NCBI GenBank assembly: GCA_030737835.1
Contig: CM060853.1
Coordinates: forward strand, 6,353,819 to 6,417,818
Direction: 5' to 3'
DNA: 64,000 nucleotides
Origin: Acorus gramineus
Lineage: Eukaryota; Streptophyta; Magnoliopsida; Acorales; Acoraceae
Positions within the stretch are counted from its first letter, which is position 1. Every line of letters starts with the position of its first letter. A model generated the notes under the pieces. That model saw only the letters and a program-made list of their open reading frames with translations. It was not told the DNA's origin and did no database searches. Below are positions 8,200 to 17,738 of this stretch, piece by piece. The position numbers were made by a program, and so were the translations under genes.

Positions 8200-10635
8200 A
8201 TGATTTTCTCACACCACCACCACCACCACCCACTATGCTTCCTTCATGTAGTGCTCTTCATATTGATCATCTCCCCACTGACCTCCACAGCCCAAACTCA
8301 CACCAACATAAGCCTAGGCTCCTCCCTCTCCACACCCACCACCAAAACCACCCCCTCATGGACCTCCCCCTCCGGCGATTTCGCCTTCGGATTCCGTCCC
8401 CTCCCCAATGACACCACCCTCTTCATCCTCGCCATATACGTCAACAACATCCCAGAAAAGACCATCGTCTGGTCCGCCAACGGCGACAATCCGGCACAAA
8501 CCGGGTCAAAAGTCACGCTCACGCGCGAGGGACGGCTCAACCTCACCAACCCAAGCGGGCAAGAGATATGGGCGTCCCACGAAGGTGGGGGCGCGGTGAC
8601 CCACGCCGCGATGCTCGATAATGGGAACTTTGTGCTCGCGACGGCGAATTCTTCGAACAACGCGTGGGAGAGCTTCAACCAACCCACTGACACGATCCTG
8701 CCTTCGCAAGAACTCGGTCTCGGGTCGGCTCTGCTCGCACGCATAACTGAGACGAACTACTCGTCCGGCAGGTTCACACTCCGGGTCCAAACCGATGGAA
8801 ACCTCGTCTTATATTACATCGATCAAATCACGAAGAACATCTATGGCGCATACTGGGCCTCCAACACCGTTGGGTCTGGTGTAAAATTAGTCTTCGACGT
8901 CTCAGGCTCTGTTTATTTCGCTCTCAAAAACAATACTGCGTTCAATGTTACAAAGAGCGGCGTCTCGGCCAAGGACTACTATCAACGGGCGACGCTCGAT
9001 CCCGACGGGGTCTTCAGGCAGTACATCTACCCGAAGACCAATAAGAGTACCTTGAACAATGCCTGGTCTCTCGGGGCCGGGGGGTCTGTGGCTTCAGACA
9101 TTTGCACCGCCTCTCTATTCCGTTCTGGGAGCGGGGTCTGCGGGTTCAACAGCTATTGCAAGCCGGAAACGAATCAGAACATGGCTTGCGTGTGCCCGAA
9201 AGGGTACTCATTCTTGGATGAGAACCTGAAATACAAAGGTTGCAAGCCGGACTTCACTGCGCAGAGCTGCGACGTCAATGAGGGTCAGATGTATCAATTG
9301 GAGGAGATGCTGGATGTGGACTGGCCATTGGCCGACTATGAACATTACGACCCCATGGACGAGGACCAGTGCAGGAGCTTGTGCTTGGAGGACTGTTTCT
9401 GCGCGGTCGCCATCTTCCGACAAGGTAGTTGTTGGAAGAAGAAGCTCCCTCTGTCCAATGGGAGGGAACAAATTGGGGTGGGGAGGGCACTCATCAAAGT
9501 ATCAATTGGTAATTTTACTAGTACTCCATCTCTTCTTACAGAATCAAATAGGATACATAAGAATCAACAGGCATTGATCATCATCGTATCAGTTCTTCTA
9601 GGCAGCTCTACCTTCCTCAACATCTTTCTTATTTTGGCCATTCTAATGTTACTACTATGCTTACGTAACAAGAATACAATGAAAAGCAGGCAGGAATCGA
9701 GCATGTTAGAAGTGAATTTGCGATCATTCACTTACAAGGAGCTTGAAGAGGCCACAGACAAGTTCAAGGAAGAATTGGGCAGAGGTGCTTTTGGCACAGT
9801 CTACAAAGGGATCTTGAATTCTAGTCCGGCTATTCAAGTGGCGGTGAAGAAGTTGGACAGGATGGAAGAGGAGGTTCAGAAAGAGTTTGAGAATGAGGTG
9901 ATGACGATCGGGCGGACCCATCACAAGAATTTGGTTCGTCTGCTCGGCTTCTGCAATGAGGGGCTAAACCGTTTATTGGTCTATGAATTCATGAGCATCG
10001 GCTCTTTAACGGGATATCTATTTGAAGGCGGCTCAAAGCCTCAATGGCACCAACGGTTGAAGATCGCTTTCGGGATCGCAAGAGGCATCACATATTTGCA
10101 CGAAGAATGCAGAAGCCAGATCATACACTGTGATATAAAGCCTCACAACATACTATTGGATGACTCTTTAGAAGCAAAGATCTCAGACTTCGGTCTAGCA
10201 AAGCTTCTGAAGACGGGTCAGACTCGAACGAACACAGGAATCAGGGGGACAAAAGGTTATGTTGCACCCGAGTGGTTCAAGAAAGTGGCGATTACGGCGA
10301 AAGTGGATGTCTATAGTTTTGGAGTGATGTTGCTTGAGATCATCTGTTGCAGGAAAAATGTGGAACTGGAGATGGGGAATGAAGAAGCGGCGATACTGGC
10401 GGATTGGGCTTATGACTGCTACAGTCAAGGCAGACTTAATGCTTTGGTGAATGATGATGAAGAGGTAATGAGCGACATACGGACGTTCGAGAGGTTTTTG
10501 AAGGTGGCTATTTGGTGTATCCAGGAGGATCCATCGTTAAGGCCCCCAATGAAGAAGGTGAGTCAGATGCTTGAAGGGGCTGCAGAGGTTCCCGTGCCAC
10601 CAGACCCTTATTCATTTATCAATTCAATAAATTGA
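8200..10635 (+). CDS. G-type lectin S-receptor-like Ser/Thr kinase (RLK1/LecRK class), gene 1
   Basis: Predicted single-pass plasma-membrane receptor kinase of 811 aa, intronless as usual for this class. Order: signal peptide (1-31, ending near STAQT, with an odd run of six His at 5-10); B-lectin domain (about 36-155, with DNGNFVL); Cys-rich EGF-like/PAN region (about 290-425, CGFNSYC, CVCPKGY and CRSLCLEDCFC); membrane span (458-487); kinase (about 520-795). Kinase landmarks: glycine loop GRGAFGTVYKG at 527, VAVKK with Lys550, catalytic loop HCDIKPHN with Asp645, DFGLA at 663, then GTKGYVAPEW. The catalytic loop reads HCD, not HRD, so it is a non-RD kinase, the type common among plant immune receptors. 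All catalytic residues are present. The ligand is unknown. The 5' half is GC-rich with C-ending codons; the kinase half is less so. The ectodomain is nearly identical to gene 2, the kinase clearly less. ATG 8200 is the only in-frame start giving the signal peptide. Confidence 0.95.
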   Translation: MIFSHHHHHHPLCFLHVVLFILIISPLTSTAQTHTNISLGSSLSTPTTKTTPSWTSPSGDFAFGFRPLPNDTTLFILAIYVNNIPEKTIVWSANGDNPAQTGSKVTLTREGRLNLTNPSGQEIWASHEGGGAVTHAAMLDNGNFVLATANSSNNAWESFNQPTDTILPSQELGLGSALLARITETNYSSGRFTLRVQTDGNLVLYYIDQITKNIYGAYWASNTVGSGVKLVFDVSGSVYFALKNNTAFNVTKSGVSAKDYYQRATLDPDGVFRQYIYPKTNKSTLNNAWSLGAGGSVASDICTASLFRSGSGVCGFNSYCKPETNQNMACVCPKGYSFLDENLKYKGCKPDFTAQSCDVNEGQMYQLEEMLDVDWPLADYEHYDPMDEDQCRSLCLEDCFCAVAIFRQGSCWKKKLPLSNGREQIGVGRALIKVSIGNFTSTPSLLTESNRIHKNQQALIIIVSVLLGSSTFLNIFLILAILMLLLCLRNKNTMKSRQESSMLEVNLRSFTYKELEEATDKFKEELGRGAFGTVYKGILNSSPAIQVAVKKLDRMEEEVQKEFENEVMTIGRTHHKNLVRLLGFCNEGLNRLLVYEFMSIGSLTGYLFEGGSKPQWHQRLKIAFGIARGITYLHEECRSQIIHCDIKPHNILLDDSLEAKISDFGLAKLLKTGQTRTNTGIRGTKGYVAPEWFKKVAITAKVDVYSFGVMLLEIICCRKNVELEMGNEEAAILADWAYDCYSQGRLNALVNDDEEVMSDIRTFERFLKVAIWCIQEDPSLRPPMKKVSQMLEGAAEVPVPPDPYSFINSIN

Positions 10636-10860
10636 TCTGGCTTGTATTTGTATGGTAGTGTGTGTGATTGGGGTGGGTTAGGCCACTGATGTGTTTGTGT
10701 TGTTTTAGAAATGTGCATTGTATTTTGCATAATATTTGTTGTATTTCAAGATACCTTTCAGTAATTTGAATAACGTCACAGCCTGCTGTTCAGCAATGTT
10801 TGATGAAAGTATTAATCTAATATCCTGAAATTCTCTAGAATTTTGTCGTTAGCAGAAATC
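10636..10860 (+). other. 3' UTR-like region of gene 1
   Basis: Similar to the sequence after gene 2 (31737-31960) and, inverted, to 40500-40785. Shared blocks include GGCTTGTATTTG, TTGTATTTTGCATAATAT and GTATTAATCTAATAT. Conservation among three copies suggests it belonged to the ancestral transcript. No polyadenylation signal could be fixed with confidence. Confidence 0.55.
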
Positions 10861-11020
10861 ATGTTTCCTAACTCTATAAATCTTTCCAATGAATTTGGTT
10901 TACCAGTCAAGTTAATATGCTATGATACCTCACTATGACATTATAACACTTATTCTAATTTCAGGTTGGTGTTGGCAAAATTCAAAATAAGTCTTGTAAT
11001 TTGTAAACAACCAATATATA

Positions 11021-11346
11021 GCCCATATATTAGCATGCTCATTCCACACAAAAGCATACGGCATGCCTGCAAACATTATTTGCTAAAATGTGCAGGAACT
11101 GACTTTGTTCTCTCTTCTCGCAAGAACACCTGTGACTGTTCCTAAGTTGATATTGTGTTGATTACATTCATAATAAATAAATCATATAGACCACCTAATT
11201 TTTTTATTTTGTAAACATGTAGACCACCTAATTGCCCATATATTAGAATACTCATTCCAAATCTAATTTAAGGCATACCTGCATATAGAATGCATGCCAC
11301 GCATTGCTTTCGCTCCCTCTCCTCGCAAGAGAATTTTTTTTAATAT
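11021..11346 (+). repeat. 213-bp direct repeat in the 3' flank of gene 1
   Basis: GCCCATATATTAG followed by CTCATTCCA, a CCTGC motif and TCTCGCAAGA occurs at about 11021-11130 and again at 11234-11330. Similar diverged units lie after gene 2 (about 32270-32480). The doubling therefore predates or accompanies the gene duplication. Confidence 0.6.
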
Positions 11347-12438
11347 TTTCCTAAGTTGATGTTGGTGGTATTGATATCTAAAAAAATGTACCGAATCATC
11401 TCTTAACACTAACAAATTGTTAGATACCCCTTTTTACTAGGAGATTCTGAGTTCCAACTCTTGCGAATAAAAAAAGATTTAACGAAAAAATAAACAAATA
11501 AAAAATTACTTAAGGGTCCTCATAGTCACCCCTTATTATTTTTAGATTTTTTATTTCTTTCAAGTTATTACTGGATCCCCATTGTCGAATCTCAATATTT
11601 CTAAGTCAAGAAATACTTTCCGTCAGTATTAGTACCCTCCATTGGTATATCAAAAATGAAAAGGATATAACTATCTTTTAATAATGTATTTACTACATTA
11701 CAAAAAAAAGGAAGAAAGAAAAATCTGTTTAGCAAAAAATCTGTTTTATAGAACAAGTAATAATTGTTATAATAATTTGCGATCCTGGAAATATATTTTT
11801 TATATTTTCAATCTAGGAGCTAATACACTCAAGTATGTTTTTCAACCATTTTTACATGCAGAAGATGCCCCCAGGCCTCAACCACTTATACACTCCAACA
11901 CTCCACTATTGGAGTGTATATCATTAAGTAAATACTCCATTTGTAAAATTATTTTTTCATTCTTTTTAAAAATATATATGTATTGGTTTATCCATATATA
12001 TTATTTTTTATAATAACATGTATTTAATTGGATCAGAGCCAATCTTAGAGGTAAGTCTGCCAACGGGTCACTGGTCGATCCGGACCGGACCGGACCCGAT
12101 AAAAGGCATAACCGACCCGAAGGATTCAATAATCAAAATGGGTCTGATTTGGGTCCACCCCGACCCGATCCTATAGACCCAACCCAAATATTATGTGATT
12201 TTTTATTTATGATATAACTCAACACTCATGATTCAACCAAATATTTATAACTAAATATTGAATAACCATTTAAAATTTTTAGTATTTGAAATATTTTTAC
12301 AATTTTTTTACTTTACGTAAAAACATAATAATTTAAATTGTATTCTAAAGGTTTTCTCATAAAACATTAAAAAAATCAAAATATTGAAAAACTATTTTTA
12401 ATATACTAGTTAATATTAAAAAGAAAAAAAATGAAGTC
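11347..12438. other. Intergenic DNA with a hAT-like terminal fragment
   Basis: No gene seen. Near 12052-12180 is a stretch with GCCAACGGGTC and repeated GGACC/GACCCGA blocks. It resembles the GGGTC-rich ends of the hAT MITE at 16078-16812, but no partner end is visible. A similar single end (GGCTTGTTAATGGGTCGACC) lies at 14763-14900. Confidence 0.4.
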
Positions 12439-12715
12439 ATTGTTGTAGATACCCCATTTTGATCGGTCAGAACTGTGAAACACTTATCATTTGTGATATC
12501 TTAGTTTGCAGGTCTAAGCCCTGATGATCTTCCCGGAGCCAGAATAATCATTTGAGTAGGGAAAGGGAAGAAAAGAAAGCATGAGCGCAACAAGTTCTTG
12601 AAGGAAAGTTTAAGAAAAGCAGTACCATTGCCCAGAACGGTTAAGTCTTGAGTTGTTGAATAAGACGTCTGAAAATCTGTCTGGTGACTAAGACAAGCGA
12701 CCACCCACTCGTCGT

Positions 12716-12939
12716 ACTGGACGATCTTTCTGAGGATTGTCGACTTCGACGATCTTTGAAAGGATTGTCGAACTGGACAATCTTTCTAAGGATTGTCGAC
12801 TTCGACGATCTTTAAAAGGATTGTCGAGCTGGACGATCTTTCTGAGGACCGTCGACTTCGACGATCTTTAAAAGGATTGTCGAACTGGACAATCTTTCTG
12901 AGGATTGTCGACTTCGACGATCTTTGGGGGGATTGTCGA
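12716..12939 (+). repeat. Four 56-bp units built from alternating 28-bp half-units (LTR array 1)
   Basis: Exactly 4 x 56 bp. Each unit is half-unit A (ACTGGACGATCTTTCTGAGG + ATTGTCGA) plus half-unit B (CTTCGACGATCTTTGAAAGG + ATTGTCGA). At the A-B joint GATTGTCGA-CT-TCGACGATC forms a 9-bp near-perfect inverted repeat. It lies about 180-400 bp before the LTR TATA box, where LTR enhancers usually sit. Confidence 0.9.
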
Positions 12940-13121
12940 CCTGGACAATGGGATGGCGGATCGTCAAAAAAACTGGGATAAGTTCAGCTCGGAAAGGACG
13001 GCATGGCTTGCATTTTTTTGCCTCTCCACCAACGTCAGCCACTTCGGGTGAACGTGGGAGCGTCGTGGGGCACTCATGACTTCCCCAAACAGGTGTCAAG
13101 AAGGTGGTGGTCGTTTGGGGC

Positions 13122-13128
13122 TATAAAA
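13122..13128 (+). promoter_or_regulatory. TATA box of the solo LTR
   Basis: CTATAAAAGGG in an otherwise GC-rich stretch, followed by a strongly pyrimidine/C-rich segment of about 350 bp that fits a transcribed leader. It marks the U3/R boundary of the LTR and could still drive read-through transcription to the right. Nothing shows that it is active. Confidence 0.6.
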
Positions 13129-13930
13129 GGGAGGCGTTTGGAGGGGGAGAGCCATCTTTACTCACCTTTTAGCCACCTTTCACCTCCCAAAACCTCTCCT
13201 AGCCTCTCCACTCGAGACCAGCAACCCTTAACCACCCTCCACCCTCCATTTTCGAGCACCACCACCCCCTACACCAGCAGCCACCCCAAACAACCACCTA
13301 CCACCCTCACCTACCACCTAACCCCTCCCATTTCTCTCCAAAAGCCACCCATCCAAACCCACCTTGTTCTTTATCACCAACAGCCCTCTCAACACTCTCC
13401 ACCCTCCATTTCCGAGCACCACCACCCCCCTACACCAGCAGCTCCAAGCAACCACCCACCACACCTCCCTACCCTCACTTCCCTTCCCTTTCCTTTTTTT
13501 TTCTTTTACTTAAAAGAACTTGTATAATATATCATTTCTCATAAAACCCTTAAGCAGGTTGTAACAAGCTTACTAAATCAAATAAAAATAAGTTTAATCA
13601 AAGTTGAGAGTGTTGGAGTACATCATTGGACTTTTATCAGTTCTTTTGGAAACTATACGCAGCTGGCGGACGACCCTAACTTGGATCGTTGGTCAGTTGG
13701 TCTAGGGACCATTTGAACACTCCCCTTTGCAAGTTTGGGTACCTCCCAAGGACTACTAACCCCTTTTGTTTTATTCTGTTTACTTTATTTGTCATTTACT
13801 GCTTTATATGTTTGTTATTACTCTTTTATATACTGTTTATATGCTGTTTTTTTTTTTTTTCTTTTTCTCAGTTTCTTGTTAACATAAAACCTCCCACTAA
13901 TTTTGTTAAATTTTTTTTTTTTTTTTGAGT

Positions 13931-14345
13931 TAACCCTCGACAATCCCCCCTGGTTCGTCGAGCTTGACAATCCCCCCTGGTTCGTCGAGCTTGACAATCC
14001 CCCTTTAACTCGTCAAACCCGACAACCCTCCTTTAACTCGTCGAACTCGACAATCCCCCTTTAACTCGTCAAACCCGACAATCCCCCTTTAACTCGTCGA
14101 ACTCGACAATCCCCCTTTAACTCGTCGAACCCGACAATCCCCCCTTAACTCGTCAAACCCGACTACCCCCCTTTAACTCGTCAAACCCGACAATCCCCCT
14201 TTAACTCGTCAAACCCGACAACCCCCCCTTTAACTCGTCAAACCCGACAACCCCCCTTTTAACCCGTCGAATCCGACAATCCACCCATAGTTCGTCAAAC
14301 CCGACAACCCACCCATAGTTTGTCAATCTCGACAACTCCCCTGTG
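13931..14345 (+). repeat. About 14-15 units of a 28-bp repeat (LTR array 2)
   Basis: The unit is CGACAATCCCCCTTTAACTC + GTCAAACC, with lengths of 27-29 bp. Variants have GTCGAACT, CTGGTTCG or CATAGTT cores. Its core TCGACAATCC...CGTCGAA matches the reverse complement of array 1 half-unit B over the same 28-bp length. The two arrays in this LTR thus look like inverted relatives on either side of the promoter. Confidence 0.85.
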
Positions 14346-14725
14346 GCTCGTCAAGACCAACAATCCCTTCTGGTTCATCAACCTCCAATCTGGTCAATCC
14401 TGTATAAAAAAAAAAAAAAGTATCTTTCTCTCTCTTTGGGTTTTGCAGGATCAATCTGAGCTTGAACACCTCAAGGCACGGCCGGCCGTGATCCTCGAGA
14501 GGAGAACCCGTATCCCCCGTTGAAGGCGAGTAATAATAGAACATCCTTTTTTCTTGCTTTTGAGGAAAAGCAAGTGGCGATCACACCAACGTCCCTGGAA
14601 GCGGTCGGGCAACCTTGGACGATCCCTCAAGTGGCGATTCGGAGCGCCGTGCGCGTAACGGAACCAAACTTGACGGAACCCGGATTCACGACCACGCCAT
14701 GTCAAAATCCAACACCGACAATTGT

Positions 14726-16015
14726 AGGCCCTTGAAAATCCCTCGACCTTTCTTTGTCTGATCTAGGCTTGTTAATGGGTCGACCCGACCTGACCTGAAG
14801 AACACGACAATCAAACGGGTAGGGTCCAGATCCGCTCTGACTCGAACCCGACCTACTTAGGGGTAGGCGACCAATACAACTATTTGGGACCCCTACTCAA
14901 ACAAAGCCTTAAATCCCTAAAAATAAGTTTGTATTAAAACTATTTGAGTACTTTTAGGATTACAATTTAATAGTTTTTTAAAAAAATCATCTATATATTT
15001 TTTTTTATCCCTTTTTTAGTTTTTGATCATTTATTTAAAATTTTTCATTTTTATAGGAATTTAGTTTTACACTTTAATTTACAAGTAATATATCTTTTCA
15101 TTAAAAGATCCCATATTGCAAGGAGTAATATATCTTTTAGTTTTACACTTTAATTTACAAGGTAACCTTTTCTTTTTTGTGTTTATTTTTCTTTTTTTTT
15201 TTCTTTTGCAGAGTAAATGTTTGTTACTCACTATATTTTTTTAATTTTATGGGCCCTATTTTATGAATTGACTTAGGGGTCATTCACGAGTCTCAAGACC
15301 AACCGTGCATTGGATGAGTATCCATTAAAAACAAATAATAATAATGATTGGACATTACAGAGCAGGCTGTACATATCATTTTTATTTATGTTTTTGCTAA
15401 CTAACATCACTACATCAGGCTTGAATATTTCATGCCTCTATTTTTCATTAAACACTCCGAGATCGATCCCAACAAATAACAAAATGATCCAGAGAAGAAT
15501 ATATTGCAAATTTCCGGTAGACTAAAGAAAATTAAAACTCCATAAAACAACAATATTCTAAATCTGTCTGAGATACCTAAGTCAAAGAGTTTTAGTTAGT
15601 ATCTTGTTTAATTAGAATCTTATGTTGAGAATATAGAACTTGTTGGGATTTTTTAATAATTTTATCTATATAAAATAAATAATACTAATCATGCAAAAAT
15701 ATATACGACCCCCAAATTAATCATTGACTTAGTAAAAAAATATGAAAGCAAGCAACCACAAAGAAACATTCAATTTAACGTGTTTTGACTTAGGCCTACA
15801 TATATCCGCGAGGTACACCAGCAACAGTCCACTATACCAAAATATAATGACAATAATGTTTTTTCAAAATTTACCCAAAACCTGAGGAACACATAATGAA
15901 ATAGAGATATAGGGTTACTTCAAAGAAACTCTAAGTGCTAATTTGGTAAAGGGATAAGATTTTGAGAATAAGTTGTCCTAATTTTAGGGGATAAAAAGTT
16001 CATCAATTTTGTTCA
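14726..16015. other. Intergenic DNA with TE fragments, no gene
   Basis: Contains a GGGTCGACCCGACC-rich fragment (14763-14900) resembling a hAT MITE end, and AT-rich sequence. From about 15936 it contains a truncated GGATAA-type MITE into which M2 later inserted. Short frames here are not supported. Confidence 0.4.
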
Positions 16016-16077
16016 TATTTATATGAGTTTTGCTACACAGACCCTAGCATATAGGCCCCTTCCATAGGCCCCTTGAT

Positions 16078-16812
16078 TAGGCCTGTCAACGGGTCGGGTC
16101 TAGACTCGGACTCAACCCGACCCGGACCCGATTACATGTGTAATATACCCGACCCGATTTGGACCCGACCCGAGTTGGACCTGCCCCGGCGGACCCGAAC
16201 AAACAAACGGGTCGGGTCCGGGTCCACCCCGCCCCGACCCGTTGGACCCGAGACCCGATTGTTTTATTAAAATATGTTCATATATTACAAGACCATTAGT
16301 ATTAGTTGATACATAATTTTATTTCTTACTTAACTTATTTTGTATCTACAAGTTCATAAATCATAATCATAACAAGCCTATAAATCGATTTGTTTTGGAC
16401 AATTAACTTATTAGCTTTTGAATTTGTATGATTAATTAGTTTGTTGCATGATTTATGTTTATTATTTAGGTTAATATGTTAGTGTTTATTGTTTTGAATG
16501 TTGTTTAGGTTAATATTGTTTTGAATGTTGTTTAGGTTAGTTATGTTTATTATTTAGATTAGTATGTTTTTTATGTTAGTGATTATTATTTATAATTTCA
16601 AATAGAATGATAAGGCAAACAAATACATGAGCTCTTCTCTTTTTTTTTTTTTTTTTTTTACCCAACCATCCGGGTCGGGTCGGACCCAGACCCGACCCGG
16701 GTCCGACGGGTCCGGGTCCGGGTCCACATTTCCCCGGACCCGCCGGGTCCTGTCACGGGTCGGGTCCGGGTCCACCCCCGCCCCGCCCGGACCCGACCCG
16801 TTGACAGGCCTA
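16078..16812. mobile_element. 735-bp hAT-type MITE with perfect 8-bp target duplication
   Basis: The ends are TAGGCCTGTCAACGGGTCGG and its inverse CCGACCCGTTGACAGGCCTA, differing by one gap. The 8-bp duplication CCCTTGAT flanks it (16070-16077 and 16813-16820). An 8-bp duplication and TA..TA ends fit the hAT superfamily. Both ends are packed with GGGTCGGGTC blocks and the centre is AT-rich. It sits inside the left terminal repeat of M2, so it is younger than M2. No coding frame. Confidence 0.9.
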
Positions 16813-17738
16813 CCCTTGATGTGTCAACATTTTATTTGCTGTGTAGTTGCTTTTTACAAAAAGGAAAAAAAGCTAAATACTAAAATACCTCTAATTAATA
16901 CTCACCCTTATTTCTGCATTTTCTCTCTTTTTTTCTCCAGTGACAACTGTCCCTCTCACATTTCAAATCCAATTAAAAGATTTATTGGTTTTCAAATATC
17001 AAATTTGAATAGAAAAAATCAGTGAAAAAAATTCCCTCTTGTGTAAAACGTCGAAGAAGACCTATTATATCATTGAAGAATTGATTTGAAACAAAGTACT
17101 TCATCCGAAGGTTCTTATATATCAAAAAAATGAGTACGAAACTTTTTTTTTAGTATTTCACAAAACATGTATGTTGTATTTGATGATGGTGTTCATTACA
17201 TGGATTTGTTTTTTTTTTTTATAGGTTTTTTTTTAATATTAACAAAAGTAACTTTTTTTTTTACAAAAATCTAAAATGTGTTATTAAATTTTTTTATGTT
17301 TGTTATTGAAATATAACTGACAAAATCAGATGAGTGTTTTCGGATTTCATCAGTAAACATGTATTTTGATTTTTCTTAATAGTACTGCTATGCGTAATGA
17401 GACCTTGTAGTAAATGTAACTAACTATAAGTTGTTACTAGTGTATATAAATGTTCAACAAATGTAACTAATTATTACAGTATACTGGGAAATGTAATTTT
17501 ATTTGAAATGTAACTAACTATTATTAGAAAGAATGTAACCAACTAGTAGAAAGAATTATGTTTATTGAGTTGTATAATGATAATAACATCCTAAATATAA
17601 CTTGATTGACAATGTGACATTATCTTCTACATTTTGTTTAGTTTGTGCCTATCTATCTCGTGATTTATATTTCTTTAATTATTACGTGTTTGTTGTTGCT
17701 GCTGTAAGCAAATGTAACTAAATTATATACTATGTAAC

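Larger units (their letters stand above)
12444..14720. mobile_element. 2.28-kb solo LTR, Ty3/gypsy type, 5-bp target duplication
   Basis: Begins TGTAGATACCCCATTTTG and ends CCAACACCGACA, i.e. TG...CA. It is flanked by the perfect 5-bp duplication ATTGT (12439-12443 and 14721-14725). There is no internal gag/pol and no second LTR, so it is a solo LTR left by recombination. The TGTAGATACCCC start and great length suggest the Tat/Ogre branch of Ty3/gypsy, which is inference from family knowledge. It has a TATA box at 13122, a C-rich presumed leader, and two arrays of 28-bp repeats. The 174-codon plus-strand frame at 13003-13527 lies in this low-complexity leader and is not supported as a gene. 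Confidence 0.85.

Noticed and set aside
8298-8790. Long open minus-strand frames (94-148 codons) opposite the lectin domain.
   Set aside because: They are shadows of the GC-rich, C-ending codons of the sense gene and recur opposite gene 2 for the same reason.
13003-13527. 174-codon plus-strand frame with Pro/His/Ser-rich product.
   Set aside because: It lies in the C-rich leader of a solo LTR downstream of its TATA box, is of low complexity and has no homology I can see.
12716-14345. Could the 28-bp repeats be a CRISPR array?
   Set aside because: There are no unique spacers; the units follow each other directly inside a plant LTR in a eukaryotic sequence.
14763-14900. A complete second hAT MITE like that at 16078.
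   Set aside because: Only one end is visible; no inverse end or 8-bp duplication could be found before 16025.
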